Below are positions 53,053 to 63,404 of a stretch of 64,000 bases of DNA, in pieces. The stretch comes from Thioflexithrix psekupsensis (GTDB lineage: Bacteria; Pseudomonadota; Gammaproteobacteria; Beggiatoales; Beggiatoaceae). The notes under the pieces are model-generated. The model made no database searches, had not been told where the DNA came from, and saw nothing but the letters and a program-made list of their open reading frames with translations. Location of the stretch: assembly GCF_002149925.1 (NCBI RefSeq), contig NZ_MSLT01000018.1, forward strand, positions 310,001-374,000, written 5' to 3'. Position 1 is the stretch's first letter. Each line of letters begins with the position of its first letter. The position numbers were made by a program, and so were the translations under genes.

Positions 53053-54906
53053 TCACTGAATCAGCCGCTTAATTTTACCACATGCAATATAAGACCCGCC
53101 TTGTGGATGTTCAATGACTTCATCCACCACGTATAATATCCCTAACTCTCTGATACTACGGGGAAAACGAATATTATAATCTGGGCGATAGCCATCAGAA
53201 ACCACGCGAGCGCGTAATTTTTTCCCCTCTGGCACGCATTGCACCAATACGCCGGTGCCAATAGAATCCGTCGTTTCCAAATCGGCTGCCGTGGCGGGCG
53301 CAGTCGCGGCTTTGGGCGGTTTACCCGAACGCGGCACATGACGAGAATGCTTACGTTGTTGATAATGCTGCTCTTGTCCGGGCGCAACGAGACGACGAAT
53401 CTCTCCCACGGTACGGTAAAACGTACCACTGCTGGCCAATTCCACCGCATCCACCAAATAACTCGCGCCTTCTTCTCGAATATGACGCGGAAATTGAACG
53501 TTAAAATCAGGATTGTAACCTTCTGAAATTACACGCATTCTCAATTTTCCGCCTTCGCGCACACACTGCAACACCACCCCTTGATCCGCAGAACTTACCA
53601 CAGGCAAATCGTAAACCGCATCCGATATGGACACACCACGTAAACTTAAATCGCCACGATTACGCAAAGCCGATTGATAAGACTGATCTTTAAGTTCCTT
53701 ACGTGTTTCTGGATCGTAACGTCTGGCTTCTAATTGCTTGATAAAAAAGCGTAATTGTTCAAATTCTTCTGCCCATTCAAAGGTTTCTTCAATATGCTGT
53801 TGCGTGAGAAAATCCAATATGTTGTGCAAGGTTTGCGCGGCATGATCCAGCTCGCCTTGATCGGCTAAATCCACAGCATTTTCTTTAGCGTGAGCAATGC
53901 GCAGGCGATGGGTTTGATCTAATACGCTTTGTTGGGGAGAGGTGTTGGCAAAGGCTTCAGGAGTCACGACGGGAATAGTCAATGTGCTGTCGGCGGTGGT
54001 TTGTTCAATGGCTTCATTAACCACCGTTTGATAGCGATAATGTACGGTAAACATCGGTTGTGTTCCCACCGCTTGAGCAGGAATACTCACGACTAAAGCC
54101 AATTGTTTCGCTTCCACTTCATACACATCGCCCAGCAAAATTTCCACACCATCGGCTTTGTCTTTATGTCGATAATGGTTAAGAATCTGCTCCACTTGTG
54201 CGCCGTGGTGTGGAGTCAAGGTCACGACTAAATCTTGTGCGACTAAAGAACTGAGGCTTTCTAATTCAATCCGAAAAACTTCAATTAAATCTTCAGGTGT
54301 TTGAATAAAATAAAAATTCCCGTTGGCATTTTTCGCCATGCCGATCAACAAATCTTCATTAAAATGGCTGCCGAATCCCAGCGTTGTCGTACTAATATGG
54401 GCATTTTGAGACTTTTGCTGTGCCGTATTGATCAACACTTTACTGTCTGTCACGCCCACATTGGCTTGACCGTCGGTGAGCAGCAGCACCCGATTAATCT
54501 TATCCGCGGCATAATGGGCTTGAACATGCTCACAACCTTTAAGCCAACCTCCACTTAAATTGGTACAACCACCCGCCGTGATTTTGCTCAACACCGTGTA
54601 AATAATATCTTTATTTTTAACCGCTTGTGGCTCAAAAATCGTTTCCACATCATCATCATAAATCACCACAGAAACAATATCTTCTGCACTCAGTTGTTCT
54701 ACCAATAAACGCGCCGCATTCACCGCTTGTTTTAACGGCTGCCCTGCCATAGAACCCGACCGATCAATGACAATGCTTAAATTAAGCGGTCGGCGTTTAC
54801 GTGGCGCATCTTGTGCGACGGGTTGAAATTGCAACAACAAATCGATAAAACTCGCTTGATGAGCAGGAATACATGAATGACTGGTTTGCGATGAAAGTTG
54901 TAACAT
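53053..54906 (-). CDS. VWA-domain protein with two C-terminal repeat domains
   Basis: A 617-residue protein. Residues about 45-220 form a von Willebrand A domain with a complete metal site (IDRSGSMAG, GGCTNLSGG, LLTDGQANVG). A beta-rich middle and a helical part (about 320-385) follow. Two copies of a ~70-residue domain come last, near residues 430-500 and 547-617. They share the pattern LQCV-EG-KLR-RV-S-GY-PD-N-FPR-IRE-G-Y-VD-V and end GEIRRL/GKIKRL. No signal peptide or membrane helix is seen. ATG 54906 is preferred to GTG 54924. The role is unknown; the repeat pair may bind a ligand or a partner. Confidence 0.8.
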   Translation of the reverse strand: MLQLSSQTSHSCIPAHQASFIDLLLQFQPVAQDAPRKRRPLNLSIVIDRSGSMAGQPLKQAVNAARLLVEQLSAEDIVSVVIYDDDVETIFEPQAVKNKDIIYTVLSKITAGGCTNLSGGWLKGCEHVQAHYAADKINRVLLLTDGQANVGVTDSKVLINTAQQKSQNAHISTTTLGFGSHFNEDLLIGMAKNANGNFYFIQTPEDLIEVFRIELESLSSLVAQDLVVTLTPHHGAQVEQILNHYRHKDKADGVEILLGDVYEVEAKQLALVVSIPAQAVGTQPMFTVHYRYQTVVNEAIEQTTADSTLTIPVVTPEAFANTSPQQSVLDQTHRLRIAHAKENAVDLADQGELDHAAQTLHNILDFLTQQHIEETFEWAEEFEQLRFFIKQLEARRYDPETRKELKDQSYQSALRNRGDLSLRGVSISDAVYDLPVVSSADQGVVLQCVREGGKLRMRVISEGYNPDFNVQFPRHIREEGASYLVDAVELASSGTFYRTVGEIRRLVAPGQEQHYQQRKHSRHVPRSGKPPKAATAPATAADLETTDSIGTGVLVQCVPEGKKLRARVVSDGYRPDYNIRFPRSIRELGILYVVDEVIEHPQGGSYIACGKIKRLIQ

Positions 54907-55025
54907 GATAAGCGCACGCCTCACTTAGGTGGATAATTGGCATTACGGATCGGGATTCGGAGAAACAAAAGCAAGTCACCACACATCAAACAGAGTGCCA
55001 AACCCATGCTTGACACTCCGAATAC

Positions 55026-55940
55026 TTAACCAATCGTATCGACTAATAAAAATTCTAACAAGGCCTTTTGTGAATGTAGCCGATTTTCAGCTTGTTGCCA
55101 TACTGCGCTTTGTGGGCCGTCAATAACACTGCCACACACTTCTTCTCCGCGATGCGCAGGCAAACAGTGTAGAAAAATCGCGTTAGATTGCGCCAAGCTC
55201 ATCAATTCCGCATTCACTTGATAATGGGCAAATGCCCGCTCCCGCACCCGCTGCTCTTCTTCTTGTCCCATACTCGCCCAAACATCCGTCGTCACCAAAT
55301 CCGCGCCCAACACCGCCGCACGAGGATCACTCACCACTTGTACCCGATCTGCAAATTTTTCCACCAATTCCGCAGAAGGGCAATAACCCGATGGCGAAGC
55401 CACCACCAATTCAAAATCAAATTGTGCCGCCGCATGAATATACGAGTGACACATATTATTCCCATCGCCAATCCACGCGACTTTTTTACCCGCAATCGAT
55501 CCGCGTAATTCGTAAAAAGTCTGCATATCCGCTAACAATTGGCAAGGATGATGTTCATCGGTCAAGGCATTGATCACGGGAACTTTGGAATATTCCGCAA
55601 AACGCTCTACATTCTCATGGGCAAACGTGCGAATCATCACACAATCCACCATGCTAGACAGCACTCGCGCACTGTCTTCAATGGGTTCACCGCGTCCCAA
55701 TTGAGTATCACGCGGTGACAAAAAGATGGCATTGCCACCAAAATGATACATGGCCGTTTCAAAAGAGACTCGCGTGCGCGTTGATGATTTCTCAAAAATC
55801 ATTCCCAATACGCGCCCACGCAAAGGCTCGTATAATTCGCCCGCTTTTAAGTTGGCTTTTAAAACAATAGCACGTTGAATTAATGCCTGTAATTCTGAGG
55901 CTGAAAAATCCAACAGGGTTAAAAAATGACGACATGCCAT
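55026..55940 (-). CDS. argF: Ornithine carbamoyltransferase ArgF
   Basis: Sixth step of arginine synthesis, joining carbamoyl phosphate and ornithine. 304 residues with the carbamoyl phosphate loop [14 protein letters not shown], and the ornithine loop [13 protein letters not shown]. Lies 65 bases downstream of argD on the same strand, so the two are probably cotranscribed. Confidence 0.96.
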   Translation of the reverse strand: MACRHFLTLLDFSASELQALIQRAIVLKANLKAGELYEPLRGRVLGMIFEKSSTRTRVSFETAMYHFGGNAIFLSPRDTQLGRGEPIEDSARVLSSMVDCVMIRTFAHENVERFAEYSKVPVINALTDEHHPCQLLADMQTFYELRGSIAGKKVAWIGDGNNMCHSYIHAAAQFDFELVVASPSGYCPSAELVEKFADRVQVVSDPRAAVLGADLVTTDVWASMGQEEEQRVRERAFAHYQVNAELMSLAQSNAIFLHCLPAHRGEEVCGSVIDGPQSAVWQQAENRLHSQKALLEFLLVDTIG

Positions 55941-56005
55941 TCCTTACGCTCCTTTGTGTAAAAATATCGATTTGATAATGTTTTTATCATCGATTAATCA
56001 ATAAA

Positions 56006-57187
56006 TTATAATGTGGTAGGGGCAGTGAGAAACGTATCAATTAATTCACTGACACCTTCAATGATTAAATCCGCTTCAGCATCGCTAATAATGAGCGGCG
56101 GCAATAAACGCACCGCACGCCCCGCAGTGACATTGATCAACAATTGTTTGGCTAATGCCGCTTTAGGCAACGCGGTGCAATCTTGGCTTAATTCAATACC
56201 AATCATAAGCCCTTTACCGCGAATTGCCCGCACGCCGTCCCGATGGCCTAAACGCTCCCGAAAGCCATTGAGCAAATACTGTCCCAAATACGCAGCGCGT
56301 TCCCACAACCGTTGTTCGCTCAAGGTCTCTACCACCGCCAATCCCACACGACAGGCTAATGGATTTCCTCCGAAGGTTGAACCGTGTTGACCGGGTTGAA
56401 ATAAATTAGCCGCGCCTCGCGCCAAACACGCACCAATCGGCATTCCATTGCCCAAGGCTTTGGCTAAAGTCATCACATCGGGCAAAATGCCTTGTTCTTG
56501 ATGCGCAAACCAATAGCCCGTGCGTCCCATTCCGGTTTGAATTTCATCGAGCATCATTAACCAGCCTTGTGCATCGCACAAAGCCCGCACCTGACGCAAG
56601 TAATCCAACGCAGGAACGATAACGCCCCCTTCCCCTTGCACGGGTTCGAGTAAGACAGCGACAATCTCTGTTTCCGTCGCTGCCAATTGTTGCAATGCCG
56701 CAATGTCATTGTAAGGCACACGAATAAAGCCCGGTAAAAACGGATCAAAACCGTCTCGAATTTTGGCGTTACCAGTTGCCGTCAATGTAGCCATGGTGCG
56801 GCCGTGAAATGATCCTTCAGCCACCACGATTTTAGGTTGTGCAATGCCCTGTTTTCTCGCGTATAAACGAGAAATTTTAATCGCGGCTTCATTGGCTTCT
56901 GCACCCGAATTGCAGAAAAAAACACTGTCCATTTGACTGCGTTCAATCAGCGCATCGGCTAAAGTTTGCTGATGGGCGATTCCGTATAAATTGGACGTAT
57001 GTATTAAGGTATGGGCTTGTTCACAGAGAGCCTGAGCAATCGCGGGATGTGCGTGTCCAAGACTACACACCGCCACGCCAGACACCGCATCTAAATAACG
57101 CACATCATTGCTGTCCCACAGCCATGCGCCTTGACCCCGTGTAAACGTCACGGGCAGGCGCGAATAATTCGACATTAAAGTTGCCAC
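56006..57187 (-). CDS. argD: Acetylornithine aminotransferase ArgD
   Basis: PLP-dependent transaminase producing N-acetylornithine, and usable also in the lysine pathway. About 393 residues. It has YLDAVSGVAVCSLGHAHP, FCNSGAEANEAAIK, LDEIQTGMGRTG and the PLP lysine in TLAKALGNGMPIGA. GTG 57187 is chosen: GGAG lies 6 bases upstream, and MATLMSNYSRLPV matches the usual family start. A further in-frame TTG overlaps that ribosome site. It is divergent from argC. Confidence 0.93.
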   Translation of the reverse strand: MATLMSNYSRLPVTFTRGQGAWLWDSNDVRYLDAVSGVAVCSLGHAHPAIAQALCEQAHTLIHTSNLYGIAHQQTLADALIERSQMDSVFFCNSGAEANEAAIKISRLYARKQGIAQPKIVVAEGSFHGRTMATLTATGNAKIRDGFDPFLPGFIRVPYNDIAALQQLAATETEIVAVLLEPVQGEGGVIVPALDYLRQVRALCDAQGWLMMLDEIQTGMGRTGYWFAHQEQGILPDVMTLAKALGNGMPIGACLARGAANLFQPGQHGSTFGGNPLACRVGLAVVETLSEQRLWERAAYLGQYLLNGFRERLGHRDGVRAIRGKGLMIGIELSQDCTALPKAALAKQLLINVTAGRAVRLLPPLIISDAEADLIIEGVSELIDTFLTAPTTL

Positions 57188-57452
57188 GGCAGTCTCCAAA
57201 AACTGAAAAAGCAGTCCCCTAAAGACTGCTTGGAAAAAATTTCAAAGTGTAGCGATTGAATACTATTTGAACAAGGTGTTTTTTAGTCAAGCCCTGCATA
57301 TTAATACCCAATCACCACGCTGAACAGAGGAATCCTGATTCACACAAAAGGAAAAATGTTAGAATAACGTTGATTTTGCTATGCACAATGGCATAAAAAC
57401 CCTGTAAAAACTTTTTTTAACCCAACCCAATGCGTAAAGAGTAATTATTTTT

Positions 57453-58490
57453 ATGACTAAGATAGGTATTGTCGGTGGCACTGGTTACACGGGCGTAGAA
57501 TTGCTGCGCTTATTAGTGGGACATCCCCATGTACAGCTTCATGCGGTGACTTCTCGCGCCGAAGCGGGTACACGCATTGCTGATTTATATCCGAATTTAC
57601 GCGGACACCTCGATCTTTCTTTTACCGAGCCGAATTTAGAACAGTTAAGTGCTTGTGATTTGGTTTTTTTTGCCACACCAAACGGCACAGCCATGCAATT
57701 AACGCCTGATTTACTCGCGGCGGGTGTGCGGGTGATTGACTTGGCGGCTGATTTTCGTTTGCAAGACCCCCATAGTTGGCAAAAATGGTACGAGATACCG
57801 CACACTTGTCCCGAATTATTAAGCGAAGCCGTGTATGGCTTGCCAGAATGGCACCGCGAAGCCATTGCCCAAGCGCGTGTCGTGGCAAACCCGGGCTGTT
57901 ATCCCACAGCCGTGCAATTGGGATTATTGCCTTTACTGTCAGCGGGTTTGGTCGATACAGACAGCCTAATCGCCGATGCCAAATCAGGCGTAAGCGGTGC
58001 TGGACGTAAAGCCAGTGTGGGCATGTTGATGGGCGAAGTGGGCGAAAGTTTTAAGGCCTATAACGTGCATGGACACCGACATTTACCTGAAATTTGTCAA
58101 GAATTGAATCGTGTGGTGGATCGCCCTGTTCACTTGACTTTTGTGCCACATTTATTGCCGATGATTCGCGGCATTCACGCCACTTTGTATGCGACTTTAG
58201 TGAAAGAAGTCTCCAATGAAGAATTACAAGAAGTATTCACACAGCGTTATGCGGACGAGGCTTTTATAGACGTATTGCCGTTTGCGGGACATCCAGAAAC
58301 ACGCAGCGTTCGGGGGACAAACCGATGTCAATTAGCCGTGCATCGCCCCCAACAAGGTAAACAACTCGTAATCCTCAGTGTCATCGACAATTTGGTGAAA
58401 GGCGCGGCCGGACAAGCCATTCAAAATATGAATATTATGCTTGGTTTTCCTGAAAAATCAGGTTTAAATCACGTGGGATTATTGCCATAA
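57453..58490 (+). CDS. argC: N-acetyl-gamma-glutamyl-phosphate reductase ArgC
   Basis: Third step of arginine synthesis. 345 residues. It has the NADP motif [14 protein letters not shown], the catalytic cysteine in [11 protein letters not shown], and the C-terminal [15 protein letters not shown]. Divergent from argD with a 265-base shared upstream region. It is followed after 45 bases by a bactofilin. Confidence 0.96.
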   Translation: MTKIGIVGGTGYTGVELLRLLVGHPHVQLHAVTSRAEAGTRIADLYPNLRGHLDLSFTEPNLEQLSACDLVFFATPNGTAMQLTPDLLAAGVRVIDLAADFRLQDPHSWQKWYEIPHTCPELLSEAVYGLPEWHREAIAQARVVANPGCYPTAVQLGLLPLLSAGLVDTDSLIADAKSGVSGAGRKASVGMLMGEVGESFKAYNVHGHRHLPEICQELNRVVDRPVHLTFVPHLLPMIRGIHATLYATLVKEVSNEELQEVFTQRYADEAFIDVLPFAGHPETRSVRGTNRCQLAVHRPQQGKQLVILSVIDNLVKGAAGQAIQNMNIMLGFPEKSGLNHVGLLP

Positions 58491-58535
58491 TTAAATCGCC
58501 TCATGATGTAACATTAGCTAGGAGTAATGACGATA

Positions 58536-58991
58536 ATGTGGGGACGCAACACTAAAGAGAAAAAAACAACCATTAATTCTCTGATCGCTAAAGAAACCGA
58601 AGTGAACGGTAATATTTACTTTGAAGGTGGGTTACACGTAGATGGTCGGATTAAGGGGAATGTTTTGGGCAAAGAAGGGTGTCAGTGCATTCTGACTTTG
58701 AGTGTGGATGGTTGTATTGAAGGCAATGTTCGCACCGACAATGCGATTTTAAATGGTCAAATTGTGGGTGATGTTTATGTGATGGAACATTTAGAATTGG
58801 CGGTTAATGCGCGCATTAAAGGTAATGTTTATTATAACTTAATTGAAATGGCAATGGGCGCGGAAGTAAATGGCAGTTTAGTACATTATTCTGCGGAAAA
58901 ACACCGCGGGCAATTACCCACCGCAGCCAGCTCAATTCCCGAAGCCGTCAATCCAGAACAATTTGCCCATCCCGACGCACAATCTAAGTAA
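58536..58991 (+). CDS. Bactofilin
   Basis: A 151-residue cytoskeletal protein that polymerises spontaneously into filaments. The central right-handed beta-helix shows repeated short strands (VNGNIYFEGGLHVDGRIKGNVLG ... IEGNVRTDNAILNGQIVGDVYVMEHLELAVNARIKGNVYY) and short disordered ends. The start MWGRNTK resembles the family start better than ATG 58527, which sits only two bases from the GGAG. The neighbours argC and an OmpA-like lipoprotein suggest a cell-envelope role, but that is only context. Confidence 0.9.
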   Translation: MWGRNTKEKKTTINSLIAKETEVNGNIYFEGGLHVDGRIKGNVLGKEGCQCILTLSVDGCIEGNVRTDNAILNGQIVGDVYVMEHLELAVNARIKGNVYYNLIEMAMGAEVNGSLVHYSAEKHRGQLPTAASSIPEAVNPEQFAHPDAQSK

Positions 58992-59012
58992 GACTAAAGA
59001 GGAATACTTGTT

Positions 59013-59642
59013 ATGAAAGGATCGCATCGTGTTTTTTGGGTACTGGGATTTATTGGCATTTCCGCTTGTACGACTCAACCCGTACAACGTTATCCGAATT
59101 ATTCCAGCGCGCCCAATCCTGTCCCTGTGGTACAACCTGTGGTGACTCCATCGCCCGCGGTGACGAATCCGACACAGGTTTATCCCAACCCACCACAAGG
59201 CTTGCGTTGGGGGTGGCAGGATGCGGTGTTGTTTCCCTTCAACAAGGCGCATTTGGAAAAACGTTTTCATCCCACTTTACAAGGTCTTGTGGATACGCTA
59301 CAGCGTTACCCAGACATCAATATTTTGATCACCGGACATGCTGATAATACAGGTGATGCCGCTTACAATCGTCGTCTCAGTGAAAGACGAATGAAAACCG
59401 TTTCTGATTTCTTGCAACGCAAAGGCATCCCTTCTCACCGTATTGTCACACGCGCTTTTGGTGAGCAACGCCCAACAGGGAGTAATGCGTGTCCCGAAGA
59501 TCGGCAACGTAATCGCCGTGTGGATTTGGCTTTTTTTCCTGCGGGCTATTCTCCCGATTTATCCAATGCCGTCACGGGCGAATCTTTACCCATTGCGGGC
59601 ACCTGTGAAGAACAACGGCGATTATTTGAACAACTTCGTTAA
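59013..59642 (+). CDS. OmpA-family outer-membrane lipoprotein
   Basis: A 209-residue lipoprotein. The lipobox ISAC places the modified cysteine at C19. A proline-rich linker follows (about 25-65), then an OmpA-like peptidoglycan-binding domain (about 70-175) with ILITGHADNTGDAAYNRRLSERRM and RNRRVDL. It should link the outer membrane to the cell wall. It resembles Pal in plan but stands away from tol genes and has a longer C-terminus. Paired with a bactofilin upstream. Confidence 0.9.
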   Translation: MKGSHRVFWVLGFIGISACTTQPVQRYPNYSSAPNPVPVVQPVVTPSPAVTNPTQVYPNPPQGLRWGWQDAVLFPFNKAHLEKRFHPTLQGLVDTLQRYPDINILITGHADNTGDAAYNRRLSERRMKTVSDFLQRKGIPSHRIVTRAFGEQRPTGSNACPEDRQRNRRVDLAFFPAGYSPDLSNAVTGESLPIAGTCEEQRRLFEQLR

Positions 59643-59719
59643 GTTGCTTTTTAAAAAGTGCTTTAAAAAAACGCGCTGCATTGATGAAATAGACATGGCA
59701 CGCATCAGGGAGACATAAA

Positions 59720-60130
59720 ATGTATAGCAGACAGTGTCAGCGTAAACCTTTGGTGTTATACTTGGACGTATTGGCTTTGCCTTCTCACGAATTACTGGGG
59801 CATTTGGGGGATATTTCTGCGCGAGGCATGATGTTTGTTGCGCTCCAGACTTTTCAGGTGGGAGACACCTTAGAGATTGCGATTCGTTTACCGCAGAATG
59901 ATGAATTTAATCAGCTTTGTATTAAAGCCACGATTCAAGTGCGTTGGATACAGCCTAATTTAAATCCTCGTCTCAGTTGTATTGGCTGCGAATTTTTACA
60001 ATTAGACCCTACTGATTTGCCTTTAATTCAGAAAATTGGCGATTTTATTGGTTTTGACGCATCTGTGGACGTGCATCGAGTGGCTTGTCATCCAACTGAG
60101 GAAGAATGTGTGGTGAATAGTGAGAAGTGA
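59720..60130 (+). CDS. PilZ-domain protein
   Basis: A 136-residue single PilZ domain, a c-di-GMP receptor. It has the RxxxR motif at R4-R8 (RQCQR) and the second motif DISARG at 31-36, so nucleotide binding is likely. It could respond to cyclases elsewhere; the GGDEF protein at 1.5 kb is degenerate. It precedes parC by 92 bases. Confidence 0.88.
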   Translation: MYSRQCQRKPLVLYLDVLALPSHELLGHLGDISARGMMFVALQTFQVGDTLEIAIRLPQNDEFNQLCIKATIQVRWIQPNLNPRLSCIGCEFLQLDPTDLPLIQKIGDFIGFDASVDVHRVACHPTEEECVVNSEK

Positions 60131-60222
60131 TGGATTGATTTTCTGTGGATTTAATTGTGATATAAATTCATTCTCCCCGACGATAACACTATTTTTTTAT
60201 TGCGATTTATTTTCTAACGATT

Positions 60223-62484
60223 ATGCAACTTGAACTTGAACACGATATTGAACGACAACCGCTGCACCATTTCACCGAACAAGCGTATTTAGATTACGCT
60301 ATGTATGTCATTCTTGATCGGGCTTTGCCGCACATTGGGGATGGCTTGAAACCTGTACAACGGCGTATTGTGTATGCCATGTCTGAATTGGGTTTAAGTG
60401 CCAGCAATAAATATAAGAAATCTGCCCGAACGATTGGTGATGTTCTCGGTAAATATCATCCACATGGCGACAGTGCCTGTTATGAAGCGATGGTATTGAT
60501 GGCGCAGCCTTTTTCTTATCGCTATCCTTTGGTTGATGGTCAAGGCAATTGGGGATCGCTGGACGATCCCAAATCTTTTGCGGCCATGCGTTATACTGAA
60601 GCACGTTTGTCTCCATTTAGCCAACTTTTGTTAGACGAATTGGAACAAGGTACGGTCGATTGGGGGGCGAATTTTGACGGGACCTTGTCTGAACCTTTAG
60701 TGTTACCTGCGCGTTTACCGAATATTTTACTCAACGGCGCGTCGGGTATTGCGGTGGGAATGGCAACGGATATTCCACCGCATCATCTCAACGAAGTGGT
60801 GGAAGCGTGTATTTATTTATTACAACACCCAGAAGCCAGTGTCAGTGATTTGTGTCAGATTTTGCGTGCGCCTGATTTTCCTACCGAAGCAGAAATTATT
60901 ACGCCTGCCGAAGACATTGAGAAAATTTATCACACGGGTCATGGTTCTATTCGGATGCGGGCTTTATATTTAAGCGAAAATAATGACATTATTATTACCG
61001 CATTACCTTATCAAACCTCAGGGGCTAAAGTCATTACGCAAATTGCTGCCCAAATGACGGCTAAAAAATTGCCTATGGTTGAAGATGTACGCGACGAATC
61101 GGATCATGAGAATCCTGTGCGTTTAGTTTTAGAATTGCGCTCGAATAAAGTCGAAATTGACAGCTTAATGGCGCATTTATTCGCCACGACTGATTTAGAA
61201 CGCAGTTATCGGGTGAATTTAAATATTATCGGTTTAGATGGCCGGCCACAAGTTAAAAATTTACAACAATTACTCAGTGAATGGTTGGTATTTAGACGAG
61301 AAACGGTTAAACGTCGTTTATCGTATCGTTTGGATAAAATCACCAAGCGGCTGCATATTTTACAAGGCTTACTGATTGCCTATCTCAATATTGATGCGGT
61401 CATTGCCATTATTCGAGAAGCCGATAAGCCGAAAATGGAATTAATGGCGCGTTTTCATCTCAGTGAGATTCAAGCCGATGCGATTTTAGAATTGCGTTTG
61501 CGCCAATTGGCAAAATTAGAAGAAACGCAATTGCGCACGGAACAAGATCAATTAACCCAAGAAAGTGAAACATTAACGGCTATTTTGCACTCTGATCACC
61601 GTTTGCGCGATTTAATTATTGATGAATTGCGACAAGATGCGAAAACGTTTGGTGATGCGCGTCGTTCGCCTTTGGTGAAACGCCAGCAAGCGCAAGTGTT
61701 AGACAGTCAAAGTTTAACGCCCGCCGAACCGATCACGGTTATTTTGTCTAATAAAGGTTGGGTGCGTGCCGCAAAAGGACATGATATTGATCCCAATAAC
61801 GTCAATTATCGCGCAGGAGATGGTCTCAGCCATGCCGCTCGCGGTTATAGCAATCAACAGGCTATTTTTCTTGATGACAGCGGCCGGGCTTATTCCACAT
61901 TAGCCAATTTATTACCGTCGGCGCGGGGTTTGGGTGAGCCTTTAACCAGTCGCTTTACTTTACCTGCGAATCGACAATTTCTTTACGTGTTATTAAGTGA
62001 TGCAAATAGTGATTGGTTATTAGCCAGTAGTTCTGGTTTTGGTTTTATGATCAATACGGCTGATTTATTGTCGAAAAATAAAGCAGGTAAAGCGATTTTT
62101 AATCTGCCTGAAGATTCCCATTTATGGCCACCTTTATTATTAACGCCGCAAATGACCCATTATCTGGTCATTACCAGTGCGGGTTATATGAGTATTGTTG
62201 CATTAGATGAATTGCCGTTATTGCCAAAAGGAAAAGGCGTGAAACTGCTTAATATTCCCAGTAAAAATGCAGAGGAATATGTGGCTATTTTAAAAGCCTT
62301 TCCCTTAACGCACATTGAACAGATTATTCTGCATTCAGAACATCGTCATTTGACTTTAAAAGTAGACGAAATAAAAAGTTTTACCAGCAAGCGGGAACAA
62401 CGTGGGCATAAATTGCCGCGTGGATTTCAACACATTAATCGCGTAGAGATTGTGCCAATCACTACCGCTCACGTGACAGGATAA
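60223..62484 (+). CDS. parC: DNA topoisomerase IV subunit A ParC
   Basis: Cuts and reseals DNA for decatenation of sister chromosomes, with ParE. 753 residues, equal to the E. coli protein. Catalytic tyrosine in [31 protein letters not shown] (quinolone-determining region), and the C-terminal DNA-wrapping domain (about 490-740). ParE is not adjacent. It ends 4 bases before cysM. Confidence 0.96.
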   Translation: MQLELEHDIERQPLHHFTEQAYLDYAMYVILDRALPHIGDGLKPVQRRIVYAMSELGLSASNKYKKSARTIGDVLGKYHPHGDSACYEAMVLMAQPFSYRYPLVDGQGNWGSLDDPKSFAAMRYTEARLSPFSQLLLDELEQGTVDWGANFDGTLSEPLVLPARLPNILLNGASGIAVGMATDIPPHHLNEVVEACIYLLQHPEASVSDLCQILRAPDFPTEAEIITPAEDIEKIYHTGHGSIRMRALYLSENNDIIITALPYQTSGAKVITQIAAQMTAKKLPMVEDVRDESDHENPVRLVLELRSNKVEIDSLMAHLFATTDLERSYRVNLNIIGLDGRPQVKNLQQLLSEWLVFRRETVKRRLSYRLDKITKRLHILQGLLIAYLNIDAVIAIIREADKPKMELMARFHLSEIQADAILELRLRQLAKLEETQLRTEQDQLTQESETLTAILHSDHRLRDLIIDELRQDAKTFGDARRSPLVKRQQAQVLDSQSLTPAEPITVILSNKGWVRAAKGHDIDPNNVNYRAGDGLSHAARGYSNQQAIFLDDSGRAYSTLANLLPSARGLGEPLTSRFTLPANRQFLYVLLSDANSDWLLASSSGFGFMINTADLLSKNKAGKAIFNLPEDSHLWPPLLLTPQMTHYLVITSAGYMSIVALDELPLLPKGKGVKLLNIPSKNAEEYVAILKAFPLTHIEQIILHSEHRHLTLKVDEIKSFTSKREQRGHKLPRGFQHINRVEIVPITTAHVTG

Positions 62485-62488
62485 AAAT

Positions 62489-63382
62489 ATGGATTTTCCG
62501 ACCATTGAAGCCTTTATCGGCCATACGCCGTTGGTGCGTTTACAGCGTTTACCGGGCGACACCAGTAATATTATTCTGGCCAAATTGGAAGGCAATAATC
62601 CCGCGGGATCGGTCAAAGATCGTCCTGCATTAAGCATGATTGTTGAGGCTGAAAGACGCGGTAGCATTCGCCCCGGTGACACTTTGATTGAAGCCACCAG
62701 CGGAAATACAGGAATTGCCTTAGCCATGGCCGCAGCCATCAAAGGTTATCGTTTAATTTTAATTATGCCCGACAATATGAGCGTAGAACGTCGCATGTCG
62801 ATGGCCGCTTATGGCGCGGAAATTCGCTTAGTCACCAAAGCCGAAAGCATGGAAGGCGCACGAGATTTGGCGTTTAAATTAGAGCGAGAAGGTGTGGGTA
62901 AGGTTTTGAATCAATTCGATAATATGGATAATCCCTTGGCACATTATCGTGGAACAGGCGAGGAAATTTGGCAAGATACCGCAGGTAAAGTAACTCATTT
63001 TGTCTCCAGCATGGGAACGACGGGAACGATTATGGGAACGTCGCGTTATTTAAAAGCGCAAAATTCAGCCATTCAAATTGTTGGCGTACAACCCAGTGAA
63101 GGCGCGAGTATCCCCGGCATTCGACGTTGGCCAGTGGAGTATTTGCCAAAAATTTACGATCCCAGCGCGGTGGATCGGATTATTGATGTGGATCAAGCGA
63201 GTGCAGAAGAAACCACGCGCTTATTGGCCCGTCGGGAGGGGATTTTTGCGGGGATTTCTTCGGGAGGATCGGTGGCCGCGGCGTTGCAATTATCCATAGA
63301 AGTGAATGATGCCATTATTGTGTGCATTATTTGTGATCGGGGAGATCGTTATTTATCGACGGGTGTTTTTCCTGCGAATTAA
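62489..63382 (+). CDS. cysM: Cysteine synthase B CysM
   Basis: O-acetylserine sulfhydrylase that can also use thiosulfate. 297 residues. PLP lysine in NPAGSVKDRPA, the phosphate loop TSGNTGIALA, and GMSS-like GTTGTIMG. Starts 4 bases after parC, so probably cotranscribed with it. It ends CIICDRGDRYLSTGVF, the CysM style end. Confidence 0.94.
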   Translation: MDFPTIEAFIGHTPLVRLQRLPGDTSNIILAKLEGNNPAGSVKDRPALSMIVEAERRGSIRPGDTLIEATSGNTGIALAMAAAIKGYRLILIMPDNMSVERRMSMAAYGAEIRLVTKAESMEGARDLAFKLEREGVGKVLNQFDNMDNPLAHYRGTGEEIWQDTAGKVTHFVSSMGTTGTIMGTSRYLKAQNSAIQIVGVQPSEGASIPGIRRWPVEYLPKIYDPSAVDRIIDVDQASAEETTRLLARREGIFAGISSGGSVAAALQLSIEVNDAIIVCIICDRGDRYLSTGVFPAN

Positions 63383-63404
63383 TTGAGAAAAAAGAGAGTA
63401 AAAA

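Noticed and set aside
57200-57452. ARG-box-like TGAATACTATTTGA in the argD-argC intergenic region
   Set aside because: Only the first half fits the known ARG box; the second half matches 3 of 5 bases, which is not enough to call ArgR binding.
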